64,000 nucleotides of DNA, taken from positions 496,001 through 560,000 of the forward strand of contig NZ_FOSN01000001.1 of the NCBI RefSeq assembly GCF_900114285.1. The letters are read 5' to 3'. This DNA is from Methylocapsa palsarum (GTDB lineage Bacteria > Pseudomonadota > Alphaproteobacteria > Rhizobiales > Beijerinckiaceae). The translations under genes were made by a program, and so were the position numbers. The notes beneath the pieces were generated by a model that saw nothing but the letters and a program-made list of their open reading frames with translations, was not told the DNA's origin and did no database searches. Positions 53,937 to 63,195 of the stretch are shown piece by piece. Numbering within the stretch: the first letter of the stretch is position 1; the number at the start of each line of letters is the position of its first letter.

Positions 53937-54899
53937 ATGAGCGATCCGTTTTTCTTTGCGCGCGCGCCCGGTCTGACGCTGGGCGACATCGTCGCCGTGA
54001 CGGGCGTCAGGGCTGGCGGCGGCGTGGATCTTTCCTTACTGATCGGGGGGGCGGCTCCGTTTGACGAGGCCGTCGCCGGCGAACTCACCTATTTCGACGA
54101 TCTAGAGCATATTCCGATCGGATTGAATCCATCGGAAAGCGCTCCAGGATCGTCCGAAGGAATTGAAGCCACCCGCGCCTCCGCCTGTTTTGTCGAGCCG
54201 TGTTACGAGGCGCTCGTCGCCGGGTTCACGCTTGCGCTTGTGACCGAAGAGCCCCACCGGGCTTTCGCCGCCGCGCTGGCGCAAATCTTCCCTGAAGCGC
54301 TGCGGCCAGCCTCCATCTTCACCGCGGCGGGCCTTAATCCTGGCGCCTCGGTCCACCCCGAGGCCCGGCTCGAGCCCGGCGTCGTCGTCGATCCTGGGGC
54401 CGTCATCGGCGCGCGCTGCGAAATCGGATCCGGATCCATGATAGCGGCGAACAGCGTGATCGGATCCGGGGTCAGGATCGGACGCAACTGTTCTATCGGC
54501 GCGCAGGCGGCGATCACCCATGCGCTGATCGGGGACCGCGTCATCATCCACGAAGGCGCGAAGATCGGGCAGGCCGGGTTGGATTTCAGGGATTGCGGCG
54601 AAATCAGACGGTTTTCCTCGCCTCAGGTTGGGCGGGTCATTCTTCAAGACGGCGTCGAGGTCGGCGCAAATTCAACGATTGATAGAGGTTCCAGCCAGGA
54701 TACGGTGATTGGCGAAGGCGCGCGAATTGGCAATCTTGTACAGATCTCTCCCGGCGTCACCGTCGGACGCGGCTGCATGATCCTTTGCCAGACGAGCATC
54801 GCGGCGGAAACGCGGCTCGGCGATTTCGTCGTGGTCGAGGGCGGAGCGCGAGTGGGTCGGCGCTTGCGGATCGGGCGCGGCGAAAGAGTGAGGCCTTGA
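53937..54899 (+). CDS. lpxD: UDP-3-O-(3-hydroxyacyl)glucosamine N-acyltransferase with in-frame repeat insertion
   Basis: The 320-residue left-handed beta-helix acyltransferase of lipid A synthesis has an N-terminal uridine-binding domain and hexapeptide repeats (about 120-320, VHPEARLEPGVVVDPGAVIG). Residues 56-71 or so (LEHIPIGLNPSESAPG) are encoded by a dispersed palindromic element inserted without frameshift between TYFDD and TRASAC, two motifs normally close together. The rest looks intact, so the enzyme probably functions. It is followed by fabZ. Confidence 0.93.
   Translation: MSDPFFFARAPGLTLGDIVAVTGVRAGGGVDLSLLIGGAAPFDEAVAGELTYFDDLEHIPIGLNPSESAPGSSEGIEATRASACFVEPCYEALVAGFTLALVTEEPHRAFAAALAQIFPEALRPASIFTAAGLNPGASVHPEARLEPGVVVDPGAVIGARCEIGSGSMIAANSVIGSGVRIGRNCSIGAQAAITHALIGDRVIIHEGAKIGQAGLDFRDCGEIRRFSSPQVGRVILQDGVEVGANSTIDRGSSQDTVIGEGARIGNLVQISPGVTVGRGCMILCQTSIAAETRLGDFVVVEGGARVGRRLRIGRGERVRP
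54102..54148 (-). repeat. Dispersed palindromic element, copy 8, inside lpxD
   Basis: An internally deleted reverse copy keeps both ends: CTAGAGCATATTCCGATCGG on the left and CATCGGAAAGCGCTCCAG on the right. GAT flanks both sides and might be a target duplication. It adds about 16 codons in frame. Confidence 0.88.
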
Positions 54900-55009
54900 G
54901 AGGCTGCGGCTTCTCGACCCATGGCCGATGAGCCACAGGCCGGTTCGCGGGAATCGACCGAAAAAACGGCGCGTTGAAGCGGCGTCTGACAAGGAGCAGG
55001 GGACGAAGA

Positions 55010-55489
55010 ATGAATGAAGCGTCGCAGACGGTCATCGAATCGTTCGACATTTTGCGCTTGTTGCAGTTTCTGCCGCACCGCTATCCGTTTTTGATGATCG
55101 ATCGCGTCATTGAGGCGAGGGGTGACGAATTCGGGATCGGAATCAAGAACGTCAGCGTCAACGAACCTCAATTCCAGGGTCATTTTCCCGACCACCCGAT
55201 CATGCCCGGGGTGCTTTTGATCGAGGGCATGGCGCAAACGGCGGCGGTGCTCGGCATCAGCGCATCGGCCAGCGGGCTCTCGAGGCCGATCACCTATTTC
55301 ATGAGTATCGACAAGGCGCGGTTCCGCAAGCCGGTCACGCCGGGCGACCGGGCCGAATTCCATATGACCAAGGTGAACCAGCGCAAGAACATGTGGTGGT
55401 ATTCGGGGCGCGCCCTGGTGGACGGCGTTCTTGTCTGTGAGGCGGAAATCGGCGCCGCGCTGGTCGTCAATGACGCGGCGAAAGCCTGA
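55010..55489 (+). CDS. fabZ: 3-hydroxyacyl-[ACP] dehydratase FabZ
   Basis: The 159-residue hotdog enzyme has the catalytic His58 and Glu72 in [20 protein letters not shown] and the [13 protein letters not shown] start. It dehydrates 3-hydroxyacyl-ACP in fatty acid synthesis. It follows lpxD as in most Proteobacteria, but lpxA does not follow. Confidence 0.95.
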   Translation: MNEASQTVIESFDILRLLQFLPHRYPFLMIDRVIEARGDEFGIGIKNVSVNEPQFQGHFPDHPIMPGVLLIEGMAQTAAVLGISASASGLSRPITYFMSIDKARFRKPVTPGDRAEFHMTKVNQRKNMWWYSGRALVDGVLVCEAEIGAALVVNDAAKA

Positions 55490-55665
55490 ACGCCGCGGCG
55501 GGCAAGGGCGACGCCAGCGGCTCCATCGCGCGGTTTTTCCAGGCGATTCGCCTGCCTCGCGGCTGGCGCACTTTCCTGCAATCCAGCCGGCTATTCGTGG
55601 TATGATTTTTCAAAGCTCCTCCGCGCCATCTTGGCGAGTCTCCGGCGGCCTGCTGGAGATGCGCC

Positions 55666-56484
55666 ATGAAACTACGAGTCGGTTACGAACTTCAGTACGA
55701 AATCCCTCAGCCGACGCCGCTGATCGCGATGCTGAATATCCATTTTTCCCGCGTCGCCGATCTCGCGGCGCCCGATCATATCGTCATCAGCCCGCCGGTT
55801 CCGATCTCCTGCTACCGCGATGGTTTCGGCAATTGGTGCAGCCGCATCCTGGCCCCGGCCGGGCTGGTGCGACTCTCGACCGACGCCATCGTCTCCGATT
55901 CGGGGCTGCCTGATCAATTGTCGCCGGACGCCGCCGAGGTTCCGGTGCAGGATCTTCCCGAGGAGGCCATCGTCTTTCTCCTCGCCAGCCGGTTCTGCGA
56001 CAGCGACCGCTTGCTCGATCTGGCCTGGACCCTCTTCAAGGATACGCCCCCGGGATGGGCGCGGGTGCAGGCGATCTGCGATTACGTCCATTCCCGAATC
56101 GAATTCGGCTATGCCCACGCGAGCGTGACCCGATCCGCCTCCGAGGCCTACCAGGAGGGGCGGGGCGTCTGCCGCGACTACGCGCACCTCGCCGTCGCTT
56201 TCTGCCGCGCGCTGAACATTCCGGCGCGCTATTGCACCGGATATCTCGGCGACGTCGGAACGCCCGCGCCTTATCCGCCCGGCGATTTCGCCGCCTGGTT
56301 CGAGGTCTACCTCGGCGGCAAATGGCACACGTTTGACGCCCGCAACAACATTCCGCGCATCGGCCGGGTGCTTCTCGCGCGGGGCCGGGACGCCGCAGAT
56401 GTCGCGATCACGACGACCTTCGGGCCGAATACGCTCGTGAATTTCAAGGTCTGGACGGACGAGATCATCGAGGAAAGAGCGTAG
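55666..56484 (+). CDS. Transglutaminase-like (papain-fold) protein
   Basis: The 272-residue protein has an N-terminal beta domain (1-95) and a transglutaminase core with Cys169 in GRGVCRDYAHLAVAFCRALN. The region around the expected catalytic His is DFAAWFEVYLGGKWHTFDAR: Ala209/210 occupy the usual His position, while Asp224 is kept. I recall close relatives also lacking that His, so it may be family-normal; a His (221) lies nearby. The function (protease or cross-linking) is unknown. It is cytosolic, with no signal peptide. Confidence 0.82.
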   Translation: MKLRVGYELQYEIPQPTPLIAMLNIHFSRVADLAAPDHIVISPPVPISCYRDGFGNWCSRILAPAGLVRLSTDAIVSDSGLPDQLSPDAAEVPVQDLPEEAIVFLLASRFCDSDRLLDLAWTLFKDTPPGWARVQAICDYVHSRIEFGYAHASVTRSASEAYQEGRGVCRDYAHLAVAFCRALNIPARYCTGYLGDVGTPAPYPPGDFAAWFEVYLGGKWHTFDARNNIPRIGRVLLARGRDAADVAITTTFGPNTLVNFKVWTDEIIEERA

Positions 56485-56521
56485 CGGCGGCAGAAATCGG
56501 ACGAAATGTTCGCTTCTCCAG

Positions 56522-56600
56522 TCGGAAATCGCTCCAGAATCAAAGGCTTGAGCATATCCTTATCGATTGGATCGATTCAATCCGATCGGAATATGCTCGA
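56522..56600 (+). repeat. Dispersed palindromic element, copy 9 (5'-truncated)
   Basis: Only the second half remains, from GTCGGAAATCGCTCCAG through TTGAGCATATCC to CGGAATATGCTCGAG. It lies between the transglutaminase and MarR genes. Confidence 0.85.
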
Positions 56601-56644
56601 GCGCAGCGCAAACGCGGAAGATTTATGTGCGCTGATGAAATGGC

Positions 56645-56673
56645 TTGACATAAATATATAGGAGTCCTATTTA
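56645..56673 (+). promoter_or_regulatory. Sigma70-type promoter with embedded palindromic operator for the MarR gene
   Basis: A perfect -35 TTGACA (56645-56650) and a -10-like TATTTA (56668-56673) are separated by 17 bp. The 13-bp palindrome ATAGGA-G-TCCTAT (56658-56670) lies across the spacer and -10. The predicted transcription start falls at about the ATG (56680), implying a leaderless mRNA repressed by its own product. Confidence 0.65.
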
Positions 56674-56679
56674 AATGTG

Positions 56680-57354
56680 ATGACACCGTTCGACGCTCTC
56701 TCCACGCCGGTTTATCGCAGATTGCGCGAAGGATTGGACCGCATCGGCGCCGCGATGCGCGCGGACCAATGGGGGCTCGCCGAAGACTCGGGGCTCAGTC
56801 CGACGCAAGCGCATGTGCTCGCCTTCGTCGCGGGGCGAGGCGCGAAGGGAATGCGCGTACGGTCCATAGCGGAACATCTCGGCGTAGCTCAACCGACGGC
56901 GACGGAGTCGATTGCGGCTTTGGTGCGCAAGGGCCTGTTGACGAAAGCCTCCGATCCCGACGATGCGCGCGCCGCGTCCATCCAGATTACGGGAGCCGGG
57001 CAGGAAATCGTGCGAGGGATCGGTTTGGCGATGACGTCGACCGAACGCGCGCTGGAAACTCTCTCGTCGAAGGAGCAGACAATGCTTCTTCATCTCGTCA
57101 TCAAGACCATTCGCGCCCTTCAGATCGCTGGAGCGATACCGCCTCAGCGCGTCTGCATTTCGTGCCGCTATTTCCGCGCCAACGTTCATGACGACGCGGA
57201 ACTGCCTCATCATTGCGCCTATGTCGACGCTCCGTTCGGCGGCCGTCATTTGCGTCTCGATTGCAACGAGCATGGAGAGGCGGATCAGGGCGCCCTCGAT
57301 CAGGCGTGGAAAGCTTTCAGCGGAATCGCCTATGACTTGCCGATGTCCGCATAG
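56680..57354 (+). CDS. MarR-family regulator with C-terminal four-cysteine domain
   Basis: The 224-residue protein has a winged-helix domain (about 10-145: LSPTQAHVLAFVAGRG, IAEHLGVAQPTATESIAALVRKGLL, DARAASIQITGAG). An unusual tail follows with Cys159-x2-Cys162, Cys179 and Cys195 plus several His (HHC at 177-179). This spacing could hold Zn or an Fe-S cluster and sense redox. A GTG lies one codon before the ATG. Downstream is a small thioredoxin-fold protein, a plausible regulated partner. Confidence 0.85.
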   Translation: MTPFDALSTPVYRRLREGLDRIGAAMRADQWGLAEDSGLSPTQAHVLAFVAGRGAKGMRVRSIAEHLGVAQPTATESIAALVRKGLLTKASDPDDARAASIQITGAGQEIVRGIGLAMTSTERALETLSSKEQTMLLHLVIKTIRALQIAGAIPPQRVCISCRYFRANVHDDAELPHHCAYVDAPFGGRHLRLDCNEHGEADQGALDQAWKAFSGIAYDLPMSA

Positions 57355-57426
57355 TTTTGAGCCTCTTCAAGGCGGCGGCGCAATCCGCGACGGTTTGGGC
57401 CGGATTGTTCGAGCGCGCACGAAGAA

Positions 57427-57458
57427 AACGGTTCGCCGGCTGGCGCCGGCGAACCGTT
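57427..57458 (+). other. Perfect 14-bp hairpin between the MarR and thioredoxin-fold genes
   Basis: AACGGTTCGCCGGC pairs fully with GCCGGCGAACCGTT around loop TGGC. No T-run follows. It ends 33 bp before the next start and may be a terminator, a processing site or a protein-binding site. Confidence 0.65.
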
Positions 57459-57491
57459 CATAATTCCCTCCGATCAAGAAGGATCTCCAGC

Positions 57492-57728
57492 ATGGCACAA
57501 AAAGCGACTTTTTACCACGCCGGTTGCTCGGTTTGCGTCGACGCCGAGACCAATTTGGCGAAGTCCCTCGATCCGAAGATTTTTGACGTCGAGATCGTGG
57601 ATCTGGGCGCAAACAAGACGCGTGTCGGTGAAGCCGAGGCCGCGGGCGTCAAGTCGGTGCCCGCCCTGGTCCTCGCGGGAAAGCCGTACCACATCAATTT
57701 TGGAGCTGATCTCTCGGCTCTGAAATAG
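57492..57728 (+). CDS. Small thioredoxin/glutaredoxin-fold protein
   Basis: The 78-residue protein has the redox motif YHAGCSVCVDAE (Cys12/Cys15), a central EIVDLG strand and cis-Pro VKSVPALVLAGK. It is a compact glutaredoxin-like disulfide reductase. GAAGGA precedes the ATG. It follows the four-cysteine MarR gene, so the pair may form a redox-regulated unit. A rho-independent terminator follows. Confidence 0.82.
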   Translation: MAQKATFYHAGCSVCVDAETNLAKSLDPKIFDVEIVDLGANKTRVGEAEAAGVKSVPALVLAGKPYHINFGADLSALK

Positions 57729-57779
57729 CCGCCCCCGCGAAAGCCGGCGCGCCTGAAAGTCAGAAGACCCCTCCAACTT

Positions 57780-57813
57780 GCCTCGCCAGGGTTCGCCCGT
57801 GCGAGGCCTTTTT
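57780..57813 (+). terminator. Rho-independent terminator
   Basis: The stem GCCTCGC/GCGAGGC is followed by CTTTTT, 51 bp after the thioredoxin-fold gene. The loop is about 14 nt with partial inner pairing (GGG/CCC). Confidence 0.7.
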
Positions 57814-57834
57814 CGTTTCCTGACGTCTGTAAAT

Positions 57835-57951
57835 CTAGAGCGCTTTCCGATCGCATGAAGTCATGCGATCGATCAGAAATCGCTACAGAGTCAAAAGCTT
57901 GAGCATAGTCTTGTCGATTGGATTGATTCACTCCAATCGGAATATGCTCTA
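57835..57951 (+). repeat. Dispersed palindromic element, copy 10 (full length)
   Basis: The copy is complete and forward: CTAGAGCGCTTTCCGATCG to GGAATATGCTCTA. It lies between convergent genes (thioredoxin-fold protein and argH). Confidence 0.92.
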
Positions 57952-58010
57952 TGGCGCGACTCCACCGCCACAGGCGTGCGTTCGAGTTTCGCCGCGGCCG
58001 CGCAAAAACC

Positions 58011-59405
58011 TCACCCGGCCGCTTCCGCCTTGAGCCGCGCGAGCCAGCCTTCCGCCTGCGTCCGCACATTGGCGGGGGCCGTGCCGCCGTAGCTGGTCCG
58101 GCTCTCGACCGATTTGTCGACGCCCAGCACCGCGAAGACCTCTGAATTGATGCCGGGGGCGACGCCCTGCATCTCGGCGAGCGAGAGTTCCTCCAGTCCG
58201 ATCCCTTTGCCTGAGGCGAGGCCAACGAGCCGCCCCGTGACGTGATGCGCCTCGCGGAAGGGCATTTTCAGCGTTCGCACCAGCCAGTCGGCGAGATCGG
58301 TCGCCGTCGCGTAGCCGGCCCCCGCCGCCGCCTTCATGCGCTCCAGGTTGGGTTCGAGGTCGCCCACCATGCCGGTCATCGCCGCGAGGCACAGCGAGAG
58401 CGATTGCAGCGCGTCGAACGTGCCTTCCTTGTCCTCCTGCATGTCCTTCGAATAGGTCAGCGGCAGGCCTTTCATGACAATGAACATCGCGTTGAGCGCG
58501 CCGATGATCCGGCCCGCCTTGCCGCGCACCAGTTCGGCCGCGTCCGGATTGCGCTTTTGCGGCATGATCGACGAGCCTGTCGAAAACCTGTCGGACAGAG
58601 CCGCGAAGCCGAATTGCGGGGTCGCCCAAAGGACGATCTCCTCGGCGAAGCGCGAGAGATGGATGGCGCAGATCGACGCCGCGCCGAGGGTTTCGAGGAC
58701 GAAATCGCGGTCGGAGACGCTATCGAGGGAGTTTGCGGTCGGCCGGTCGAAGCCGAGCGCCTTCGCCGTCGCATCCCTGTCGATCGGAAACGAGGTTCCG
58801 GCCAGCGCCGCCGCGCCGAGGGGCGATTCGTTGAGGCGATGACGGGCGTCGCGCAGCCGTGATCGGTCGCGGGCGAGCATTTCGACATAGGCGAGGAGAT
58901 GGTGTCCGAACGTGACCGGCTGGGCGGCCTGCATATGGGTGAAGCCCGGCATGACGGCGCCCGCATAGGCGAGCGCCTTTTCCGCCAGGGCGGTTTGCAG
59001 ACCGCGCAGCTGAACATCGAGCCCGTCGATCGCGTCGCGGACCCAGAGCCGGAAATCCACCGCAACCTGATCGTTGCGCGAGCGCGCCGTATGAAGGCGC
59101 CCGGCCGCCGGGCCGATCAATTCGGCGAGGCGGGACTCGATATTCATGTGGATGTCTTCGAGCGCGCGTGAAAAGGCGAAAGCCCCGCTCTCGATTTCCC
59201 TGCCGATGGCGTCGAGACCCCGGTCGATGCTGGCCGCGTCCTCCGCGGCGACGATGCCGGCTTTCGCCAGCATGGCGGCATGGGCCCTCGACCCCGCGAT
59301 GTCCTGCAGCGCGAGTTTCTGGTCAAAGCCGATCGACGCGTTGATTTCTTCCATGATCTCATCGGGGCCGCTTGCGAACCGGCCGCCCCACATCTTATTG
59401 CTCAT
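58011..59405 (-). CDS. argH: Argininosuccinate lyase
   Basis: The 464-residue fumarase-superfamily enzyme has [16 protein letters not shown], the His-containing [16 protein letters not shown], and the signature [12 protein letters not shown]. It splits argininosuccinate to arginine and fumarate. I chose the ATG at 59405 ([10 protein letters not shown]). It is divergent from the TlpA-like gene with a 26-bp gap. Confidence 0.97.
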   Translation of the reverse strand: MSNKMWGGRFASGPDEIMEEINASIGFDQKLALQDIAGSRAHAAMLAKAGIVAAEDAASIDRGLDAIGREIESGAFAFSRALEDIHMNIESRLAELIGPAAGRLHTARSRNDQVAVDFRLWVRDAIDGLDVQLRGLQTALAEKALAYAGAVMPGFTHMQAAQPVTFGHHLLAYVEMLARDRSRLRDARHRLNESPLGAAALAGTSFPIDRDATAKALGFDRPTANSLDSVSDRDFVLETLGAASICAIHLSRFAEEIVLWATPQFGFAALSDRFSTGSSIMPQKRNPDAAELVRGKAGRIIGALNAMFIVMKGLPLTYSKDMQEDKEGTFDALQSLSLCLAAMTGMVGDLEPNLERMKAAAGAGYATATDLADWLVRTLKMPFREAHHVTGRLVGLASGKGIGLEELSLAEMQGVAPGINSEVFAVLGVDKSVESRTSYGGTAPANVRTQAEGWLARLKAEAAG

Positions 59406-59431
59406 TGATCGTACTCTTTGAGGTCGAAGCC

Positions 59432-60127
59432 ATGACGCAGGACTTTTCTGGAAAGGACTCCCCGGATAAGGACAAGGCCGTCCTTGGCTTTGCGCGCCGT
59501 CTTGCGGTTCCGTTCGGTCTGGCCGCCGCCCTGATTGCGGCTGGCCTCCTATACGCGACGCGAACGCCGGGCGGCAAGGAAGGAACAGAGGGGGCGGCCT
59601 CGACGGGCGATTGTTACGGGTCGGCGGAAAAGACCGCACGGCTTCAGGGTCTCGTTCACGGCGAGATCGCCGCGCTCAACCTCGTGAAGCAGCCAAAGCC
59701 GCTCCCGATCCTGAAATTCGCCGCCCCGGACGGCGCGCCGATCGGTCTCGCCGCGTTCAGGGGCAAGGTCGTTCTGTTCAACCTGTGGGCGACATGGTGC
59801 GTGCCCTGCCGCAAGGAAATGCCCGCGCTCGACCGTTTGCAGGGGCTCGTCGGCGACGACGCCTTCGCGGTGGCGGCGGTCAATATCGACACGTCGAGAC
59901 TGGAGAAGCCGAAGGCCTTCCTGACCGAGATCGGGGTCAAGAATCTTGGTTATTATGCGGACCGCAGCGGCGATCTGTTTCAGGCTTTGAAACAGGCCGG
60001 CAAGGTGATCGGCCTGCCGACGACGATTCTCATCGACGGCAACGGGTGCGAACTTGGAACCATGGCCGGCCCTGCGCAATGGGATTCGGAGGAAGCCATC
60101 GCGCTTTTGAAAGCCGCCAAGACGTAG
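59432..60127 (+). CDS. TlpA-like thiol:disulfide interchange protein
   Basis: The 231-residue membrane-anchored periplasmic thioredoxin has a helix at about 26-42 and [13 protein letters not shown] with Cys123/Cys126. [16 protein letters not shown] holds the cis-Pro. In Bradyrhizobium, TlpA supports cytochrome oxidase assembly. It is divergent from argH, an arrangement I recall from other Rhizobiales. The TAG stop is the first three bases of a palindromic element. Confidence 0.92.
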   Translation: MTQDFSGKDSPDKDKAVLGFARRLAVPFGLAAALIAAGLLYATRTPGGKEGTEGAASTGDCYGSAEKTARLQGLVHGEIAALNLVKQPKPLPILKFAAPDGAPIGLAAFRGKVVLFNLWATWCVPCRKEMPALDRLQGLVGDDAFAVAAVNIDTSRLEKPKAFLTEIGVKNLGYYADRSGDLFQALKQAGKVIGLPTTILIDGNGCELGTMAGPAQWDSEEAIALLKAAKT

Positions 60128-60196
60128 AGCGCTTTCCGATCCCTGCCGTCATGCGATCGGTCAGAAATCGCTCCAAAGTCAAAAGTTTGGGGCTAT
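60125..60196 (+). repeat. Dispersed palindromic element, copy 11 (degenerate)
   Basis: TAGAGCGCTTTCCGATCCCT is followed by GTCATGCGATCGG and AAATCGCTCCAAAGTC. Hairpin 1 is damaged and the second module is lost. Its TAG is the stop of the TlpA-like gene. Confidence 0.8.
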
Positions 60197-60240
60197 CCAG
60201 GCCGGCGTCCCGGCTCTTCCTCTCCGAAGGATAAAGCCGA

Positions 60241-60579
60241 TCAGGCTTTGGCGCCCTGCTTGGTGGCGACACCCTTTTCGGCGAGGAACGAGGCCAGTTC
60301 ACCCGATTGGTACATCTCGCGGACAATGTCGCAGCCGCCGAGGAACTCGCCCTTGACATAAAGCTGGGGGATCGTCGGCCAGCTGGAGAATTCCTTGATG
60401 CCCTGACGGATCTCGTCGCTCTCGAGGCAATTCACCGATTGGTAAGGCACGCCGACATGCTCGAGGATCTGGACCACCTGGCCGGAGAAACCACATTGCG
60501 GAAACGTCGGGTTGCCTTTCATGAACAGAACGACGTCGTTCGAGTCGATCGTCGATTGGATGACATCCTTGATGGCCAT
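60241..60579 (-). CDS. grxD: Monothiol glutaredoxin (Grx4/GrxD type)
   Basis: The 112-residue protein has the CGFS motif (Cys29) in [15 protein letters not shown], then [21 protein letters not shown]. Such proteins bind and deliver [2Fe-2S] clusters, usually with a BolA partner, which is the adjacent upstream gene. Confidence 0.95.
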   Translation of the reverse strand: MAIKDVIQSTIDSNDVVLFMKGNPTFPQCGFSGQVVQILEHVGVPYQSVNCLESDEIRQGIKEFSSWPTIPQLYVKGEFLGGCDIVREMYQSGELASFLAEKGVATKQGAKA

Positions 60580-60647
60580 TTCAAATCCTTTCGGGGAGCT
60601 TTTGAGCGTGGCGGTTTTCCGACAGCTTCGAATGACGGGTAAACGAC

Positions 60648-60881
60648 TTATTTGGGGGCGAGGGTCGTCAGTTGCAGCGCGTGAAGCGCGCCGCCCATGT
60701 GTTCGCCAAGCGCCTTATATACGATCTGGTGCTGCTGGAGCTTGGTCTTGCCGGCGAACTCCGAGGAGGTCACGACGGCGGCCCAGTGATCCTTATCCCC
60801 GACGAGATCCTTCACTTCGATCGTCGCGTCGGGTATGCCCGTCTTGATCAGCCTCTCGATCTCAGCTTGCTCCATCGGCAT
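60648..60881 (-). CDS. BolA family protein
   Basis: The 77-residue protein has the BolA fold pattern: [47 protein letters not shown] with the conserved His, and [12 protein letters not shown]. It partners with the CGFS glutaredoxin encoded 68 bp downstream in Fe-S trafficking. Confidence 0.93.
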   Translation of the reverse strand: MPMEQAEIERLIKTGIPDATIEVKDLVGDKDHWAAVVTSSEFAGKTKLQQHQIVYKALGEHMGGALHALQLTTLAPK

Positions 60882-60996
60882 ATCGTCGTTCCTTGTTCAA
60901 CCGGTCTTGTGAATTCGCCCGCGCGCGTCTGCGTGTCGTAAACCTTACGGCGTCAAGCATAGTTACAAAAATCAAGCCATAAGCGCAGCGACAAAA

Positions 60997-63195
60997 TCAA
61001 TCCATGAACGTGGGAAGCCAAGTCTCATGGGCTTTCCTCAGCTCGCTCAGGAATATGGGCGTCCCGGCGCCAAGGGTCAACGCGTCGCCCCCCGTCGCGC
61101 CAAGGGCCGCGCACACGACGCCGGCGCGTTCCGCCTCGCGCAGGATCGCGTCGACGGCGGCGGGAGCGGCGGTGACGATATATCGCGCTTGATCTTCGCC
61201 GAACAGAAATCCATGCGAAGGGAGCGTGTCCGGCAGCGCGAGCGAGGCGCCGATGGCCCCGGCGAGCGCCATTTCCGCCAGCGCGACCGCAAGGCCGCCG
61301 TCCGAAACGTCGTGCGCGGCGTTCACGGTCCCCTGCGCGATCAGGCGACGCACGAAATCGCCATTGCGCCGCTCGAGCGCGAGATCGACCGGCGGCGGCG
61401 CGCCCTCTTCAAGGCCGCAGACGTCGCGGAGGTAAAGCGATTGTCCAAGCCAGCCCTCGGCCGGGCCGATGAGAAGGATCGCGTCGCCCTCCCGCTTGAT
61501 CGCGATCGACGCGGCGAGGCTGACGTCCGCGATGACTCCGACGCCGCCGATCGACGGCGTCGGCGGAATCGCCTGTCCGCTGCTCTCGTTGTAAAGCGAC
61601 ACGTTGCCGGAGACGATGGGGAAGTCGAGCGCGCGGCAGGCGTCCCCGATCCCATCGATGCAGCCGACGAACTGCCCCATGACGGCGGGTTTTTCGGGAT
61701 TGCCGAAGTTCAGATTGTCGGTCGCGGCAAGAGGCAGCGCGCCGGCGGCGGTCAGGTTGCGCCAGGCCTCGGCGACCGCCTGTTTGCCTCCCTCGTAAGG
61801 ATCGGCCGCGCAATAGCGCTGGGTCACGTCCGCCGTCAGCGCCAGACCTTTGGGACCGTCCTTGATCCGGATGACCGCCGCATCGCCGCCCGGCGCCTCG
61901 ATCGTATTGCCTAGAATGAGATGATCGTATTGCTCCCAGATCCAGCGGCTGGAGCAGAGATCGGGGGTTCCCAATAGCGCCAGCAGCGCCTCGGCGTCGG
62001 GGACGGGCGCTTCGACATCCACGGCGAGAAGGCGCGGAAGCTTCGGCGAGGCTTCGTGCGGCCGGTCATAAAGCGGCGCGCAATCGCCCAGTTCCTTGAT
62101 CGGCAGATCGGCTTTGATCTCGCCTTCATGCTTGACGACGAAACGCAGCGTGTCTGTCGTTTTGCCGATGATCTTGAAATCAAGGCCCCATTTCCGGAAC
62201 ACCGCTTCGGCGGCGGCTTCCTTGCCTGGGTCGAGCACCATGAGCATGCGCTCCTGGCTTTCCGACAGCAGCATTTCGTAGGCGGACATGCCGGGTTCGC
62301 GGCAGGGCGCGGCATCGAGGTCGAGTTCGATTCCAAGATCGCCCTTGGCGCCCATCTCCACCGCCGAGGAGGTGAGCCCCGCCGCCCCCATGTCCTGGAT
62401 CGCGATGACGGCGCCGGTGCGCATCAATTCGAGGCAGGCTTCGAGAAGAAGCTTCTCGGTGAACGGGTCGCCGACCTGGACGGTCGGGCGTTTGTCCTCC
62501 GAATCGGCCTCGAACGAGGCCGACGCCATCGTCGCGCCGTGGATGCCGTCGCGGCCGGTTTTCGAACCGAGATAGACGATCGGATTGCCGATTCCGGTCG
62601 CCTTGGCGTAGAAAATCTCGTCCGCCCGGGCGATGCCGACGGCCATGGCGTTGACGAGAATATTGCCGTTGTAGCCCTTGCCGAAATTGGTCGAGCCTGC
62701 GACGGTCGGCACGCCGAAACTGTTGCCGTAGCTTCCGATTCCGGCGACGACGCCCGCCACGAGGTGGCGCGTCTTGGCGTGGTCCGGCTCGCCGAACCGC
62801 AGCAGGTTGAGGCAGGCGACCGGGCGCGCGCCCATCGTGAACACGTCGCGCAGGATGCCGCCGACGCCGGTCGCGGCGCCCTGAAACGGCTCGATATAGG
62901 AAGGATGGTTGTGGCTCTCCATCTTGAAGACGCAGGCGTCGCCGTCGCCGATGTCGATGATTCCCGCGTTTTCGCCTGGGCCCTGGATCACCCACGGCGC
63001 CTTGGTCGGCAGACGGCGCAGATGCAGCCGCGAGGATTTGTAGGAGCAGTGCTCGTTCCACATCGCGGAGAACACCCCGAGCTCGGTGAAGGTCGGGGCG
63101 CGTCCGATCAGGTCGAGGATGCGCTGATATTCGTCCGGCTTGAGACCATGCGCGGCGGCGAGTTCGGGGGTGACGGAAGGCTCGCTCGCGCTCAT
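60997..63195 (-). CDS. purL: Phosphoribosylformylglycinamidine synthase subunit PurL
   Basis: The 732-residue small-type PurL has [55 protein letters not shown] and [15 protein letters not shown]. It makes FGAM from FGAR using ammonia from PurQ, with PurS as bridge. The ATG overlaps the purQ stop by 4 bp. Confidence 0.97.
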   Translation of the reverse strand: MSASEPSVTPELAAAHGLKPDEYQRILDLIGRAPTFTELGVFSAMWNEHCSYKSSRLHLRRLPTKAPWVIQGPGENAGIIDIGDGDACVFKMESHNHPSYIEPFQGAATGVGGILRDVFTMGARPVACLNLLRFGEPDHAKTRHLVAGVVAGIGSYGNSFGVPTVAGSTNFGKGYNGNILVNAMAVGIARADEIFYAKATGIGNPIVYLGSKTGRDGIHGATMASASFEADSEDKRPTVQVGDPFTEKLLLEACLELMRTGAVIAIQDMGAAGLTSSAVEMGAKGDLGIELDLDAAPCREPGMSAYEMLLSESQERMLMVLDPGKEAAAEAVFRKWGLDFKIIGKTTDTLRFVVKHEGEIKADLPIKELGDCAPLYDRPHEASPKLPRLLAVDVEAPVPDAEALLALLGTPDLCSSRWIWEQYDHLILGNTIEAPGGDAAVIRIKDGPKGLALTADVTQRYCAADPYEGGKQAVAEAWRNLTAAGALPLAATDNLNFGNPEKPAVMGQFVGCIDGIGDACRALDFPIVSGNVSLYNESSGQAIPPTPSIGGVGVIADVSLAASIAIKREGDAILLIGPAEGWLGQSLYLRDVCGLEEGAPPPVDLALERRNGDFVRRLIAQGTVNAAHDVSDGGLAVALAEMALAGAIGASLALPDTLPSHGFLFGEDQARYIVTAAPAAVDAILREAERAGVVCAALGATGGDALTLGAGTPIFLSELRKAHETWLPTFMD

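Noticed and set aside
52205-54088. A 627-codon open frame antisense to bamA and lpxD
   Set aside because: It spans two well-identified genes on the other strand and has no recognisable domain.
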